This document shows, piece by piece, positions 15,793 to 25,156 of a DNA stretch of 51,529 bases. Every line of letters begins with the position of its first letter. The first letter of the stretch is position 1. Where the stretch lies: contig DAOTYY010000157.1 of NCBI GenBank assembly GCA_034434695.1, positions 1-51,529 of the forward strand, given 5' to 3'. The position numbers were made by a program, and so were the translations under genes. The stretch is from DYEC01 sp034434695. Its GTDB lineage: Bacteria > Chloroflexota > Anaerolineae > Anaerolineales > Anaerolineaceae. The notes beneath the pieces were generated by a model. It did not search any database. It saw only the letters and a list, made by a program, of their open reading frames with translations, and had not been told where the DNA came from.

Positions 15793-17745
15793 ATGTGTGG
15801 GATTACCGGTTTTTTAACCCCTTCTTTAGAGATGACGCGCCAAGAAATGGAAACCTGCGTCGAAAAAATGGCGCACACCCTTGTTCACCGTGGTCCGGAC
15901 GATCATGGTGTGTGGGTGGATGAGACTTGCGGGGTGGCTTTTGGATTCCGCCGTCTGGCGATTTTGGATCTATCACCGGGCGGGCATCAGCCAATGTTTT
16001 CAGTGAATGATCGTTATGTGATTGTTTTCAATGGCGAGATTTATAACTTTGCTGAATTGCGACAAGAGTTGATTGACGCAGGACATCATTTCCGCAGTCG
16101 TTCAGATACCGAGGTTATGCTGGCGTCATTTTGCGAGTGGGGGGTAGAAGCGGCGGTCAGGCGCTTCAACGGTATGTTTGCCTTTGCGCTATGGGACCGA
16201 GCGGAGAAAGTTCTCTATCTGGTGCGTGATCGCATTGGTATTAAGCCACTGTATTATGGCTGGAATCATGGCGCATTTCTGTTTGGGTCCGAGCTGAAAG
16301 CCCTGAAGGCACATCCAAGATTTGAGGGAGAAGTTAACCGCAACGCGCTGACTTTGTATCTGCGCTATAGTTATGTTCCTGCTCCTTATTCGATCTATCA
16401 GGGTATTTTTAAACTTTTACCTGGTCATATCCTCATCCTTAAGAGCGGTACGCAAGAAGCGGATTTTGTTCCTTATTGGTCGGCGCGTGAGGCTGCTGAG
16501 CGAGGTGTGAGAGAACCTTTCCGTGGCAATGAGAATGAGGCGCTTCAGGAATTGGATCGTATCCTGCGCGAATCAGTGCGTTTGCGCATGATTGCTGATG
16601 TGCCGTTAGGCGCATTTCTTTCCGGCGGCGTTGATTCTTCTACGGTGGTTTCATTGATGCAGGCGCAGAGTAGTATTCCCGTTAAGACGTTCACGATTGG
16701 TTTTCACGAGTCCGATTATGATGAGGCTGGTTTTGCACGGCGGGTAGCTGCACATCTGGGTACAGATCATACCGAGCTATATGTAACGCCGAAAGAAGCA
16801 ATGGCTATCATTCCTTATTTACCGCAAATCTATGATGAGCCGTTTGCGGATAGTTCGCAAATTCCTACTTGTCTGGTTTCCCAATTGGCGCGTCGTCATG
16901 TTACAGTAAGTTTATCGGGGGATGGGGGGGATGAACTATTTGCCGGCTACGTACGTCACCTCTGGTCTAAACGGCTGTGGAAATATGTCGGTTGGTTGGG
17001 GGTTGGTGGACGGCGGTCGGCTGGCTGGCTGATTCAAAGACTTACTCCTGCACAATGGGCAGGTTTGTTGAAGCATTTGCAGCAGGTTTTGCCAGCAACC
17101 TATCGGCAGTCACTTCTGGCAGATAAGGTTCAAAAGTTTACAAAAATTCTGCGGGCAAAAGATGAACGCGAGATGTATTTGGTTGAAGCCTCACATTGGG
17201 AACAACCGCAACAGGTTGTTCTGGAAGGGACTGAGCCACCCCTGCTGTTCAACGATCCGGTGCAATCTCCAATGTTTGACAACGTTTTGTTGTGGATGAT
17301 GTTCATGGATCTGGTTACTTACCTGCCAGACGATATTCTGGTCAAGGTGGATCGCGCCAGTATGAATGTCAGCCTGGAATCTCGTGTCCCCTTGCTGGAT
17401 GATCATCGTGTGGTAGAGTTTGCCTGGAGTTTACCCCTTGATTTTAAACTACGCAATGGACAGGGTAAATGGTTACTGCGCCAGGTGCTTTACCAGTATG
17501 TGCCGGCTGAATTGATTGAGCGCCCCAAAATGGGATTTGCTTTGCCCATTGATGGCTGGCTGAAGCATGAGTTACGGGATTGGGCTGAAACGCTTCTGGA
17601 TGAAACGCGTCTGCGTCAGGAAGGGTTCTTTAAACCTGAACCAATCCGCCAGAAGTGGCAGGAACATTTGAACGGCAAAGCAAACTGGCAATATGACTTG
17701 TGGAGTATTCTGATGTTTCAGTCTTGGCTGGAACAACAATCATGA
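15793..17745 (+). CDS. asnB: Glutamine-hydrolysing asparagine synthetase homologue (amidotransferase)
   Basis: Residues 1 to about 210 are a class II glutaminase domain starting at Met-Cys2-Gly-Ile, with Cys2 the nucleophile and RGPDD nearby. Residues from about 240 are the ATP-pyrophosphatase synthetase domain with the S277-G-G-V-D-S282 loop and SGDGGDELFAGY. It makes asparagine, or in glycan loci amidates a sugar carboxylate using glutamine ammonia and ATP. It follows a UDP-sugar dehydrogenase and precedes a GT4 gene, so a uronic acid amide (as proposed for WbpS in Pseudomonas O-antigen loci) is plausible; the substrate is not shown by sequence. The length of 650 aa is normal. GAGGG lies 14 bases before the ATG, a long spacing. 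Confidence 0.85.
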   Translation: MCGITGFLTPSLEMTRQEMETCVEKMAHTLVHRGPDDHGVWVDETCGVAFGFRRLAILDLSPGGHQPMFSVNDRYVIVFNGEIYNFAELRQELIDAGHHFRSRSDTEVMLASFCEWGVEAAVRRFNGMFAFALWDRAEKVLYLVRDRIGIKPLYYGWNHGAFLFGSELKALKAHPRFEGEVNRNALTLYLRYSYVPAPYSIYQGIFKLLPGHILILKSGTQEADFVPYWSAREAAERGVREPFRGNENEALQELDRILRESVRLRMIADVPLGAFLSGGVDSSTVVSLMQAQSSIPVKTFTIGFHESDYDEAGFARRVAAHLGTDHTELYVTPKEAMAIIPYLPQIYDEPFADSSQIPTCLVSQLARRHVTVSLSGDGGDELFAGYVRHLWSKRLWKYVGWLGVGGRRSAGWLIQRLTPAQWAGLLKHLQQVLPATYRQSLLADKVQKFTKILRAKDEREMYLVEASHWEQPQQVVLEGTEPPLLFNDPVQSPMFDNVLLWMMFMDLVTYLPDDILVKVDRASMNVSLESRVPLLDDHRVVEFAWSLPLDFKLRNGQGKWLLRQVLYQYVPAELIERPKMGFALPIDGWLKHELRDWAETLLDETRLRQEGFFKPEPIRQKWQEHLNGKANWQYDLWSILMFQSWLEQQS

Positions 17746-17760
17746 GTTTGGGATGGGTTC

Positions 17761-18864
17761 GTGAAAATCGTTCTGTTTGCGAACACTGACTGGTATTTGT
17801 ATAACTTTCGTCTGAGTCTGGCACAGGCATTGAGGACACAAGGGCATGATGTGCTTTTGGTTTCACCGCCTGGCGAATATGGATTCAAGCTGCAGGAAAT
17901 GGGTTTTCACTGGCAGCCTTTTGTTTTTTCACGCCGTGGACTTAACCCTGTTGCAGAGTTGGTTACATTGATGCGTTTGCAGCATCTTTACCGGCGTGAA
18001 CAGCCCGATCTCGTTCACCACTTTACCATCAAGTGTGTTTTGTATGGTTCCTTTGCTGCGCGTCAGGTTGGAATATCCAGGGTGATCAATTCAATTACGG
18101 GATTGGGTTATGTTTTTATCAGCCAATCCATCAAAGCTCGCTTAATCCGCTGGCTGGTAAGCCGCTGGTATCGCATGGCATTACAGGGTACAGATGTTAT
18201 TTTTCAAAATCCGGAAGACAGACAGCTTTTTCTGTCATATCGGTTCGCGGATGCACAGCGCGCTTATTTGATACCAGGTTCTGGAGTAGATATAAAAAGA
18301 TTCTTCCCTTGTGAAGAAGCTACAGGAATGCCTTTGGTTGTTCTGCCAGCGCGCTTATTGTGGGACAAAGGTGTGGGTGAGTTTGTAGAAGCAGCGCGCA
18401 TGCTCCGTGCGGAAGGCATTCGGGCACGCTTTGCACTGGTTGGAAAAATGGATAGTGGTAATCCCGCTGCTATCCCTATCAGTCAGTTGACTGCTTGGCA
18501 AAAAGAAGAAGTAGTGGAGTGGTGGGGCTGGCAGGAGGACATTGCAGCAGTGTATGCACAGGCACACATTGTTTGCCTGCCTTCTTATCGGGAAGGGATG
18601 CCCCGCGTGTTGGCTGAAGCGGGTGCCAGCGGACGCCCCGTGGTGGCGGCGGATGTACCCGGCTGTAGGCTGGTGGTCAGAGACGGGGTGAATGGTTTAC
18701 TGGTAGCGCCGCGCGATGCTTATGCGCTGGCAGATGCGTTGAAGCGGCTGATTCTGGATCCCTCGCTGCGGTCTATGATGGGCAAAAATGGTCGCGAAAT
18801 AGCTGTACGTGAGTTTTCAATTGAACGGGTGGTATCTGATACCATTAGAATATATCAACAATGA
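17761..18864 (+). CDS. Glycosyltransferase family 4
   Basis: A 367-residue GT-B transferase. The N-terminus is KIVLFANTDWYLYNFRLSLA. The middle segment HHFTIKCVLYGS...NSITGLGYVF is typical of the PglA/CapM-like branch that adds an amino sugar to a lipid-linked sugar. The donor-site motif EGMPRVLAEAGASGRP lies near residues 278-293. Translation starts at GTG 17761; an ATG would truncate the first strand. It is 15 bases after the amidotransferase and 8 before the WecA-like gene. It probably adds the second sugar after the polyprenyl-phosphate initiation made by that neighbour. Confidence 0.85.
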   Translation: MKIVLFANTDWYLYNFRLSLAQALRTQGHDVLLVSPPGEYGFKLQEMGFHWQPFVFSRRGLNPVAELVTLMRLQHLYRREQPDLVHHFTIKCVLYGSFAARQVGISRVINSITGLGYVFISQSIKARLIRWLVSRWYRMALQGTDVIFQNPEDRQLFLSYRFADAQRAYLIPGSGVDIKRFFPCEEATGMPLVVLPARLLWDKGVGEFVEAARMLRAEGIRARFALVGKMDSGNPAAIPISQLTAWQKEEVVEWWGWQEDIAAVYAQAHIVCLPSYREGMPRVLAEAGASGRPVVAADVPGCRLVVRDGVNGLLVAPRDAYALADALKRLILDPSLRSMMGKNGREIAVREFSIERVVSDTIRIYQQ

Positions 18865-18872
18865 TGATTTAG

Positions 18873-19931
18873 GTGCCCGCTTTGAGCGTTTCGTCTGTTT
18901 CATACATGTTTAAGGGGATTCTGGCAGGGGTCATTTTGACGGGATTGATCAGCCCGTTTATGATTCGTCTTGCCTGCCGAGTCGGGTTATTAGACCACCC
19001 AGGGGTTCAGTCTCACAAACAGCATACCAAGCCGATTCCACTGGCAGGCGGATTGGTTATTTTGCTTGTTCTGTTGGTTTTGTTCTTTGCATTTGGTCTG
19101 GGGAAAATGAGCCTAATCGGCGTTTTTTGGCCGGCGCTGCTCATCTTTGCATTTGGTTTGTGGGATGATTTCAAGAGACTTTCCGCTTTACAAAAATTGA
19201 TTGGTCAGGTGCTGGGTGCCATGGCAGTTGTGTTGTCGGGCGTGTCCATTCAGGTTTTTGAAAACAGCGCGTTTTACATTGGAGGCAGTCCGCTGATCTA
19301 TGTCTGGCTAGACCGCTTTTTAACAGTTTTTTGGCTCGTGGGGGTAACCAATGCTTTTAATCTGGTGGATAGCATGGATGGTCTGGCGCTTGGCTTAAGT
19401 GGCTGGGCACTGGCTTTCTTCATGCTTGTCACATATGACTCAAACCAGATAGCGCTTTCAATGTTGACCGCACTATTATTGGGAATATGTCTGGGGTTGT
19501 ATTTCTTTAATGCTCCACCGGCGCATTTGTTTTTGGGGGATTCTGGAGCGCAATTACTGGGTTTTTTACTCGCTGTGATTGCGATTTTGTATAATCCGCT
19601 TGACCGATACCAGGCATCATCCTGGTTTTTACCCATTCTGTTGGTTGGAGTGCCGATTTTCGATACATCGCTGGTTTTTTTCTCTCGATTAAGACGGGGC
19701 AAGCCAGTCTATCAGGCTGGGCGCGATCACACCTATCACCGTCTGGTTGCACTTGGGATTGGCACTGAGCGCGCTGTGCAATTGATGCATTTGGCGGCAT
19801 TAGTGTTATCTTGCATTGCTTTCATTGCGCTTGGATTGCCGCCCTTGCCGGCTAACCTCTTGTTTGCTACTTGTCTATTATTTGCTGTTTTAGCATTTTA
19901 TTATCTGGATCATTCCCAAAGATGGCAGTGA
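18873..19931 (+). CDS. WecA/MraY-type polyprenyl-phosphate sugar-1-phosphate transferase
   Basis: A membrane enzyme that starts glycan assembly by moving a HexNAc-1-phosphate from UDP-HexNAc to undecaprenyl phosphate. All family landmarks are visible: HTKPIPLAGG near residue 50, LWDDFKRLS near 96 (the DD pair), NAFNLVDSMDGLALGLSG near 160, HLFLGDSGAQLLGF near 215 and the cytoplasmic GRDHTYHRL loop near 285. The loop reads HTYH rather than the HIHH of typical family members. The start at GTG 18873 follows TTTAG; an ATG at 18906 (residue 12) immediately before the first membrane helix is an equal alternative. Its last 10 bases overlap the next gene. It is the only such initiating transferase in the window, so it probably serves the whole locus. 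Confidence 0.88.
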   Translation: MPALSVSSVSYMFKGILAGVILTGLISPFMIRLACRVGLLDHPGVQSHKQHTKPIPLAGGLVILLVLLVLFFAFGLGKMSLIGVFWPALLIFAFGLWDDFKRLSALQKLIGQVLGAMAVVLSGVSIQVFENSAFYIGGSPLIYVWLDRFLTVFWLVGVTNAFNLVDSMDGLALGLSGWALAFFMLVTYDSNQIALSMLTALLLGICLGLYFFNAPPAHLFLGDSGAQLLGFLLAVIAILYNPLDRYQASSWFLPILLVGVPIFDTSLVFFSRLRRGKPVYQAGRDHTYHRLVALGIGTERAVQLMHLAALVLSCIAFIALGLPPLPANLLFATCLLFAVLAFYYLDHSQRWQ

Positions 19932-22516
19932 AAAATACTCCTTGGTTTGCTTTTTTTGTCTTAACTTCCATTGAGGCGCTGGCAGCAACGTTTTACTTGC
20001 TTTCGATCCCGGGAGACCCTAAAAATAGCGTGTTTCTCGGCTTTTCGCTCTCTCGTTTGGTGCTGGCGGGCGGGTTGCTGTTGGCTTTTGGGATTGCATT
20101 AGGGCTGGCGTTAAGGGTGCGTTTTCGCGGCTGGACACCTAACTTTCTGTTGGAAAAAGTTATTCGTGAAGAGAAGAACTGGCGTGCTCTAGCCGGCTGC
20201 GCATTTGTCTTGTTTGTTTTAGTGGGTTGTATTGTCTTGATACCCTCGTATCGCGTTGGGCGTTGGGGTGCAATGCTGGAACGATCGCGTCCGCTGCTAT
20301 TGTGGCTGGCGCTGGTGAGTGGACAGCTCGCAGCGCTATTATGGGGACAGCGTTTTGGGTTTCATGTTCAGGCTCTAAAGAGAAACTTGACTGCGAACCA
20401 TGCTACTCTTCGTGTGATGTTCGGGTTTCTGTTATTGTTTGCGGTGGTCGGGGTATTCATTGCAGTTACTGGAACGGGTATTCAACCGGATACCATGCAT
20501 TGGAACGAAAACGGCGTTCCGTTGATGAGTGAACAGGTGCTGATCTCACTAGTGGTGATGCTGGCTGGGTTGGTAGTAGAAAGACTGTCTGACAAATGGC
20601 GGGTGAAGCGCTGGCTGGATGTGGCGCTCTTTTTTCTGATCTGGTTGGTGGCAGCGGTTTTGTGGGTGGCTGAGCCGCAGCCGCCCACTTTCTTCGCTCC
20701 TGGGCCCTATCCCCCCAATGAAGAATTGTACCCATTTTCAGATGCTCAAACTTACGATTTGTCAGCGCAGTATGCGTTAATAGGACAGAAACTAGGTAAT
20801 GGTTTTCATGTAGATAAACCGTTGTATTCTGTTTTCTTGCTTGGTTTACATTTGCTTGCCGGGCAGAATTTCTCGTTGTTCGTTAATATGCAGTCAGCGA
20901 TCTTGGCTTTACTGCCAGCATTGGTGTTTTTACTGTCACGCCAATTGTTCAATCGCCCGGCTGGATGTATGGCTGCAAGTCTGATGATGTTTTACGGCAT
21001 TAATGCTATCTCTGCCAGCCGATATATTTTGGTTTCGCATCCCAAGCTGATCATGAGTGAGTTCCCGCTGGCGGTGCTTTTGGCGCTTTTTGTCATCTGG
21101 CTGATGCGCTGGCTGATGCGTCCCGATAAAGATCGGGTTGCACCATTGGCTGTTGGAGGAATATTATCGCTGGCGACACTGGTGCGGCACAATGTCTGGC
21201 TGCTGGCCGCTGCCATACCTCTGTTTGCCTTGCCAGTTTTTTGGAGGCGCTGGCGCGCATGGTTATTTTCGGTAGCCTTGATGATGGGAATGCTGTTTCT
21301 GACAATGCTGCCCTGGATGTGGCGGACAACTCAGGTGATTGGTACACCTTTCTATTTCCTGGGACCGTTGCGCGGCGTCGTCTGGACAAACCGTTATTTA
21401 CCCTCGCTAAGCACCCCTACACCCTCCCCGACCAATGGGATGTTTATTGTGACATCCACCGTGTCGGATGAGGACGTTCAGCCGGCATCTTCAGGTGGTA
21501 ATGAACCGGCAGCGGAAATGACAGGAAAACTGTCCAGCGTGGTGTCGTTTGTTTCAGCGCACTTTTTCCATAACCTGATTGCGTCAGTGTTTGTTCTGCC
21601 GTTGACGCCTGTCTTTGAAGATTTATCACATATCCTTCGCGAGGTATTTCCTTTCTGGAAGTTACCTTGGGATGGAACAATGCCACTGCTGGCATTGATT
21701 TGTCTGGCTTTCAACCTGTTCCTGATCTCATCAGGGATTGCGGTTGCGTGGCGGCGTTGGCGCTATGCGGGCTGGATACCATTGCTGGTGTGGATTACCT
21801 ATCTGGCGGCTTGTGCAGTGGCGCGCACTTCGGGCGGCCGTTATATTGTTCCGGCAAACTGGATTGTACTGGTTTATTACGCAATTGGGTGGGTGGAAAT
21901 CTTAAGATGGCTGCGCATCCTGTTGGGCGTTGAAGATGAGGGATTCGAAAATCAGGAAGTTGTACCAAGTCAAAACAAGACTGACTGGTTACGTCTGGCA
22001 TTTGCGGCTTTTATGTTTCTGCTTGTTGGCAGTTTTCCGCTGATTGCGGATGTTGCTTTTCCCCGCCTCTATCCAGAACAAAGCGAAACCGAGCTCTTGA
22101 AGGAGCTGGATCAAGCAGGCATTCTGAATCAGAGTGGGCTGGATTTTGAGAGCCTGGCGGCATTTGCCGAGACCGAAGGTGCGTGGGTGGCGCGCGGCCG
22201 GGCGCTCTACCCGCGCTTTTATCTTCAGGATCAGGGCGAAGCGGAGAATTACACCCGAATCCGACCTTACCCACGATTAACTTTTTATCTGATTGGTGCT
22301 GACCTTAATTCTGGGGTCATTCTTCCACTGGATAGAGTCTCACCCCTATCAGATGGTGCCGATGTTATTGTTATTGGCTGCACCGGAAAAAACGCTGTAA
22401 ATGCCTGGTCAGTCATTTGGCTGGAGCATCAAATTGTGTATCATCGTTCACCCGCATCGCCTTTACATTGTCCCCTGTCTGAGCCGAAATGTGATGAAAA
22501 TCATCATTGTCAATAG
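19922..22516 (+). CDS. Very large GT-C-like membrane glycosyltransferase
   Basis: An 864-residue protein with an N-terminal set of membrane segments, a loop with DAQTYDLSAQYALIGQK near residue 275, then a second set of segments and a soluble C-terminal part of about 150 residues. DA-x-x-YD followed by VDKPLYSVFL is how the catalytic first loop of GT-C (PMT/ArnT-like) proteins looks. Here it is preceded by about 270 extra residues with seven or so helices, so two membrane modules seem joined. ATG 19922 overlaps the stop of the WecA-like gene, a translational-coupling arrangement, and was preferred to an upstream in-frame codon at 19871. Donor and acceptor are unknown. A 10-bp perfect hairpin follows the stop. 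Confidence 0.72.
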   Translation: MAVKNTPWFAFFVLTSIEALAATFYLLSIPGDPKNSVFLGFSLSRLVLAGGLLLAFGIALGLALRVRFRGWTPNFLLEKVIREEKNWRALAGCAFVLFVLVGCIVLIPSYRVGRWGAMLERSRPLLLWLALVSGQLAALLWGQRFGFHVQALKRNLTANHATLRVMFGFLLLFAVVGVFIAVTGTGIQPDTMHWNENGVPLMSEQVLISLVVMLAGLVVERLSDKWRVKRWLDVALFFLIWLVAAVLWVAEPQPPTFFAPGPYPPNEELYPFSDAQTYDLSAQYALIGQKLGNGFHVDKPLYSVFLLGLHLLAGQNFSLFVNMQSAILALLPALVFLLSRQLFNRPAGCMAASLMMFYGINAISASRYILVSHPKLIMSEFPLAVLLALFVIWLMRWLMRPDKDRVAPLAVGGILSLATLVRHNVWLLAAAIPLFALPVFWRRWRAWLFSVALMMGMLFLTMLPWMWRTTQVIGTPFYFLGPLRGVVWTNRYLPSLSTPTPSPTNGMFIVTSTVSDEDVQPASSGGNEPAAEMTGKLSSVVSFVSAHFFHNLIASVFVLPLTPVFEDLSHILREVFPFWKLPWDGTMPLLALICLAFNLFLISSGIAVAWRRWRYAGWIPLLVWITYLAACAVARTSGGRYIVPANWIVLVYYAIGWVEILRWLRILLGVEDEGFENQEVVPSQNKTDWLRLAFAAFMFLLVGSFPLIADVAFPRLYPEQSETELLKELDQAGILNQSGLDFESLAAFAETEGAWVARGRALYPRFYLQDQGEAENYTRIRPYPRLTFYLIGADLNSGVILPLDRVSPLSDGADVIVIGCTGKNAVNAWSVIWLEHQIVYHRSPASPLHCPLSEPKCDENHHCQ

Positions 22517-22932
22517 AGACTGCGGAAGTTCTTTTGGTGTAAATGTTTCCATGAATTTACACCAGGTTAGTTAGGTAGTCGAACGTGCTCTTGACAAAAG
22601 CGTGGTTTCATATGAGAATTCAAAAAGTGAATGCTCAATCTTCTTGCTAGATGTCAAAGTCGGGAGTAAGAGCTGCCAGACTCCGTTGGACAAGACTCAC
22701 AAGCCATCCAGAAGGAATTTTCTGTTTAATCAAGAGTGACAGAAAGCCTGACAAGCATTGTGAGTGGTGGCCCTACTGTCCAAGCAGGTGTTAGAGGTTG
22801 AGACATTTTGTGATAGATGTGCGGGCATATGTTAGTGAGTGTAAGCAGGGTAATTTGGATGTTTTCATTGAAAGCGGTTTATGTCGGTATTAAGTACAGG
22901 ATGATGCAAAAAACGATTTACAGGAGAGTACA
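22517..22932. other. Spacer of 416 bases, left edge of the AT-rich cassette
   Basis: No gene is supported. A perfect hairpin occupies 22535-22564. A 47-codon open frame (22651-22794) has no ribosome binding site and an unusual Cys/Trp-rich end. A weak promoter-like pair, TTGAAA 22868-22873 and TAAGTA 22891-22896, precedes the aminotransferase gene. Confidence 0.45.
22535..22564. repeat. Perfect 10-bp inverted repeat
   Basis: TGGTGTAAAT (22535-22544) and ATTTACACCA (22555-22564) pair perfectly across 10 bases, 18 bases after the GT-C stop codon. There is no T run, so it is either a non-canonical terminator or a protein-binding dyad. Confidence 0.55.
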
Positions 22933-24096
22933 GTGAAAATCCCAATTTCTAAACCATATTTTGGTCCTGAGGAACGAGAACTGGTACAACAACCTCTTGA
23001 AACTGGTTGGGTAGTTCAAGGCCCATACGTAAAGCAGTTTGAGGAGAAATTTGCTAATTATACGGGTATAAAATATGCTGCAGCTACTACTTCTTGTACC
23101 ACTGCTTTGCACCTTGCTATGGTGGCTTTTGGTGTGGGACCGGGAGATGAAGTAATCCTACCTTCATTTACCTGGGTAGCTACTGCAAACGTGGTGGAGA
23201 TGCAGGGTGCACGACCAATCTTTATAGACATTGATCTTGAAACTTTCAATATTGATGTTCTCCAAATTGAGCAGGCAATCACAGCGCATACGAAAGTGAT
23301 TATACCGGTTTCTCTTTTTGGTTTGAGTGCAGACATGAAACCGATTCTGGAAATTGCCCATAAATATCAACTCAAGGTTGTTGAGGATGACGCTTGTGGA
23401 ATAGGGGCATGGTATCACGGTTTTCACGCAGGCGCTTTGGCAGATATTGCTTGTTTTAGTTTTCATCCGCGCAAGTCAATTACAACGGGTGAAGGCGGGA
23501 TGCTTGTTACCAATGATGACCAGATTGATGTTTTGGTACGCTCTTTGCGCGACCATGGCGCTTCTAAAAGTGATCTGGCTCGTCACATGGGGGCGCGCAG
23601 TTACATTTTGCCAGATTTTAATATGGTGGGATACAACTATCGGATGACGGATTTGCAGGGAGCAGTTGGGTCTGCTCAAATGGATCGATTGCGATGGATA
23701 TTAGAACAGAAGAGACGTCTCGCCTTGCGATATGATCAAGAAGTGTCTAAGTTGGGTTGGCTGCGTCCTCCAATAACGCCTTTGAATTACGTGCATGGGT
23801 ATCAGGCGTATGTTTGTCTTTTTCAGCCGGAGGAACCGACTCTGGGAAACGTGATAAAACTTAACAAACGTCGCAACGAAATCATGGATAGACTGGAGGC
23901 TGCGGGCGTTTCTACGAGACCAGGAACTCATGCTGTGCACATGCTGAGTTATTACCGTGAAAAATATGGCATTAAGCCGCAAGACTATCCAAACGCTTAT
24001 CTGGCTGATCAGCTCACAATTACGCTGCCATTGTATCCACAAATGACCGAAGAAGAACAGGATTATATTATTGAGACGTTGAGGGAGGCATTTTGA
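22933..24096 (+). CDS. DegT/DnrJ/EryC1/StrS aminotransferase
   Basis: A PLP-dependent sugar aminotransferase of 387 residues that converts a keto-sugar nucleotide to an amino sugar. The N-terminus ISKPYFGPEERELV, the PLP-contacting TSCTTALHLA segment near residue 54, the VVEDDACGIGA stretch near 150 and the lysine K181 in FHPRKSITTGEGG match the family. GTG 22933 with AGGAGA 6 bases upstream is the start. The usual partner that makes the keto-sugar (a 4,6-dehydratase) is not next to it; the only SDR gene nearby is the minus-strand epimerase at 31577. The stop overlaps the next gene by 4 bases. It opens the AT-rich cassette. Confidence 0.9.
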   Translation: MKIPISKPYFGPEERELVQQPLETGWVVQGPYVKQFEEKFANYTGIKYAAATTSCTTALHLAMVAFGVGPGDEVILPSFTWVATANVVEMQGARPIFIDIDLETFNIDVLQIEQAITAHTKVIIPVSLFGLSADMKPILEIAHKYQLKVVEDDACGIGAWYHGFHAGALADIACFSFHPRKSITTGEGGMLVTNDDQIDVLVRSLRDHGASKSDLARHMGARSYILPDFNMVGYNYRMTDLQGAVGSAQMDRLRWILEQKRRLALRYDQEVSKLGWLRPPITPLNYVHGYQAYVCLFQPEEPTLGNVIKLNKRRNEIMDRLEAAGVSTRPGTHAVHMLSYYREKYGIKPQDYPNAYLADQLTITLPLYPQMTEEEQDYIIETLREAF

Positions 24097-25145
24097 AAAT
24101 TTCTTTATTGAACGATCTTGTGGATCCGGTTCACTTGCGGAAGCTCAAACTTCAGGCGCTTGAAGTTGATAATGATCGGGTGATTGCAGGTGAATTGATT
24201 TCGGTGGACGGCTCGAGATATCCAATACTTAGTGGCATTCCCCGGTTTGTATTGACGAACGATCAGAATCAACTCCAAACTATGGAAGCTTTTGCTTACA
24301 AGTGGAAAAAACGTGACACTTATGATTCTCCCCAAGCGAAGTCCGTTGCCACTCGTTGGATGATTGAGAAATATGGTTTCGAGTCGCTTGAAGAGTGTGC
24401 GACTTATTTTGCAAAGCACGATACGGTCTTGGATGTAGGATGCGGCAGCGGATTTTCTTCTTCCCTCTGGTTGGATACACCATATTGGACGGGGCAAACG
24501 AGATGGATAGGGGTTGATATTTCAGCCTCTATTGACACTGCATTAGAACGATTAGGTCACATAGCAAACACGCATTTTGTTCAGGCGGATGCGCTTTGGC
24601 TTCCTTTCCCTAATGAGTCAATTGACTCAATATTTTCAGAAGGGGTTCTTCATCATACTCCTTCTACTCGTGAGGCGTTGCTCTCCTGTTCGCGTGTGCT
24701 TATCAAGGGAGGAGACATTAATTTCTACGTATACCGTCGAAAGGGTCCAGTCCGCGAATTCACAGATGATTACATTCGTGAGCAGGTTGCTTCCCTTTCC
24801 GACGAGGAAACTTGGGACTTAATGCGCGCTCTAACAAGACTGGGGCAGATTCTCTGGGAGACTCACTCAGTTATACAATTGGAAGAGGATATCCCATTGC
24901 TTGGGATAAAAGCCGGACGCTTTGAGATTCAACGTTTCATTTACTGGAATTTTGCCAAACTTTACTGGAACCCGGCGCTTTCATTTGAGGAGAATGTCCA
25001 CATAAATTTTGACTGGTATCGTCCAAGGTATGCTCATCGTCAAACAGCGCAGGAAGTGCGCGAATGGTGTGAAGAAGCCCGCTTGCAAATTCAATGGTTT
25101 CACGAGCAGGAAAGCGGCTTTACAGTTCGCGCCGTCAAAATATAG
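24093..25145 (+). CDS. Methyltransferase with Trm112-like N-terminal segment
   Basis: Residues 1-60 look like a Trm112/UPF0434-type module (LLNDLVDPVHLRKLKL...YPILSGIPRFV) that has lost its zinc cysteines. The rest is a class I SAM methyltransferase with motif I VLDVGCGSGFSSSLWL near residues 113-128 and the post-motif LPFPNESIDSIFSEGVLHH near 170. Proteins with this pairing are common in sugar and antibiotic loci. The start is TTG 24093, overlapping the TGA of the aminotransferase (TTGA), indicating coupled translation. It may methylate the amino sugar or a glycan end. Its 3' neighbour, a second asparagine-synthetase homologue, follows 11 bases later. Confidence 0.8.
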   Translation: MKISLLNDLVDPVHLRKLKLQALEVDNDRVIAGELISVDGSRYPILSGIPRFVLTNDQNQLQTMEAFAYKWKKRDTYDSPQAKSVATRWMIEKYGFESLEECATYFAKHDTVLDVGCGSGFSSSLWLDTPYWTGQTRWIGVDISASIDTALERLGHIANTHFVQADALWLPFPNESIDSIFSEGVLHHTPSTREALLSCSRVLIKGGDINFYVYRRKGPVREFTDDYIREQVASLSDEETWDLMRALTRLGQILWETHSVIQLEEDIPLLGIKAGRFEIQRFIYWNFAKLYWNPALSFEENVHINFDWYRPRYAHRQTAQEVREWCEEARLQIQWFHEQESGFTVRAVKI

Positions 25146-25156
25146 AGGTAGTTTAT

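Noticed and set aside
22651..22794. A 47-codon open frame in the spacer before the aminotransferase gene
   Set aside because: It has no ribosome binding site, a Cys/Trp-rich end without a family look, and lies in a spacer whose other frames are equally open by chance.
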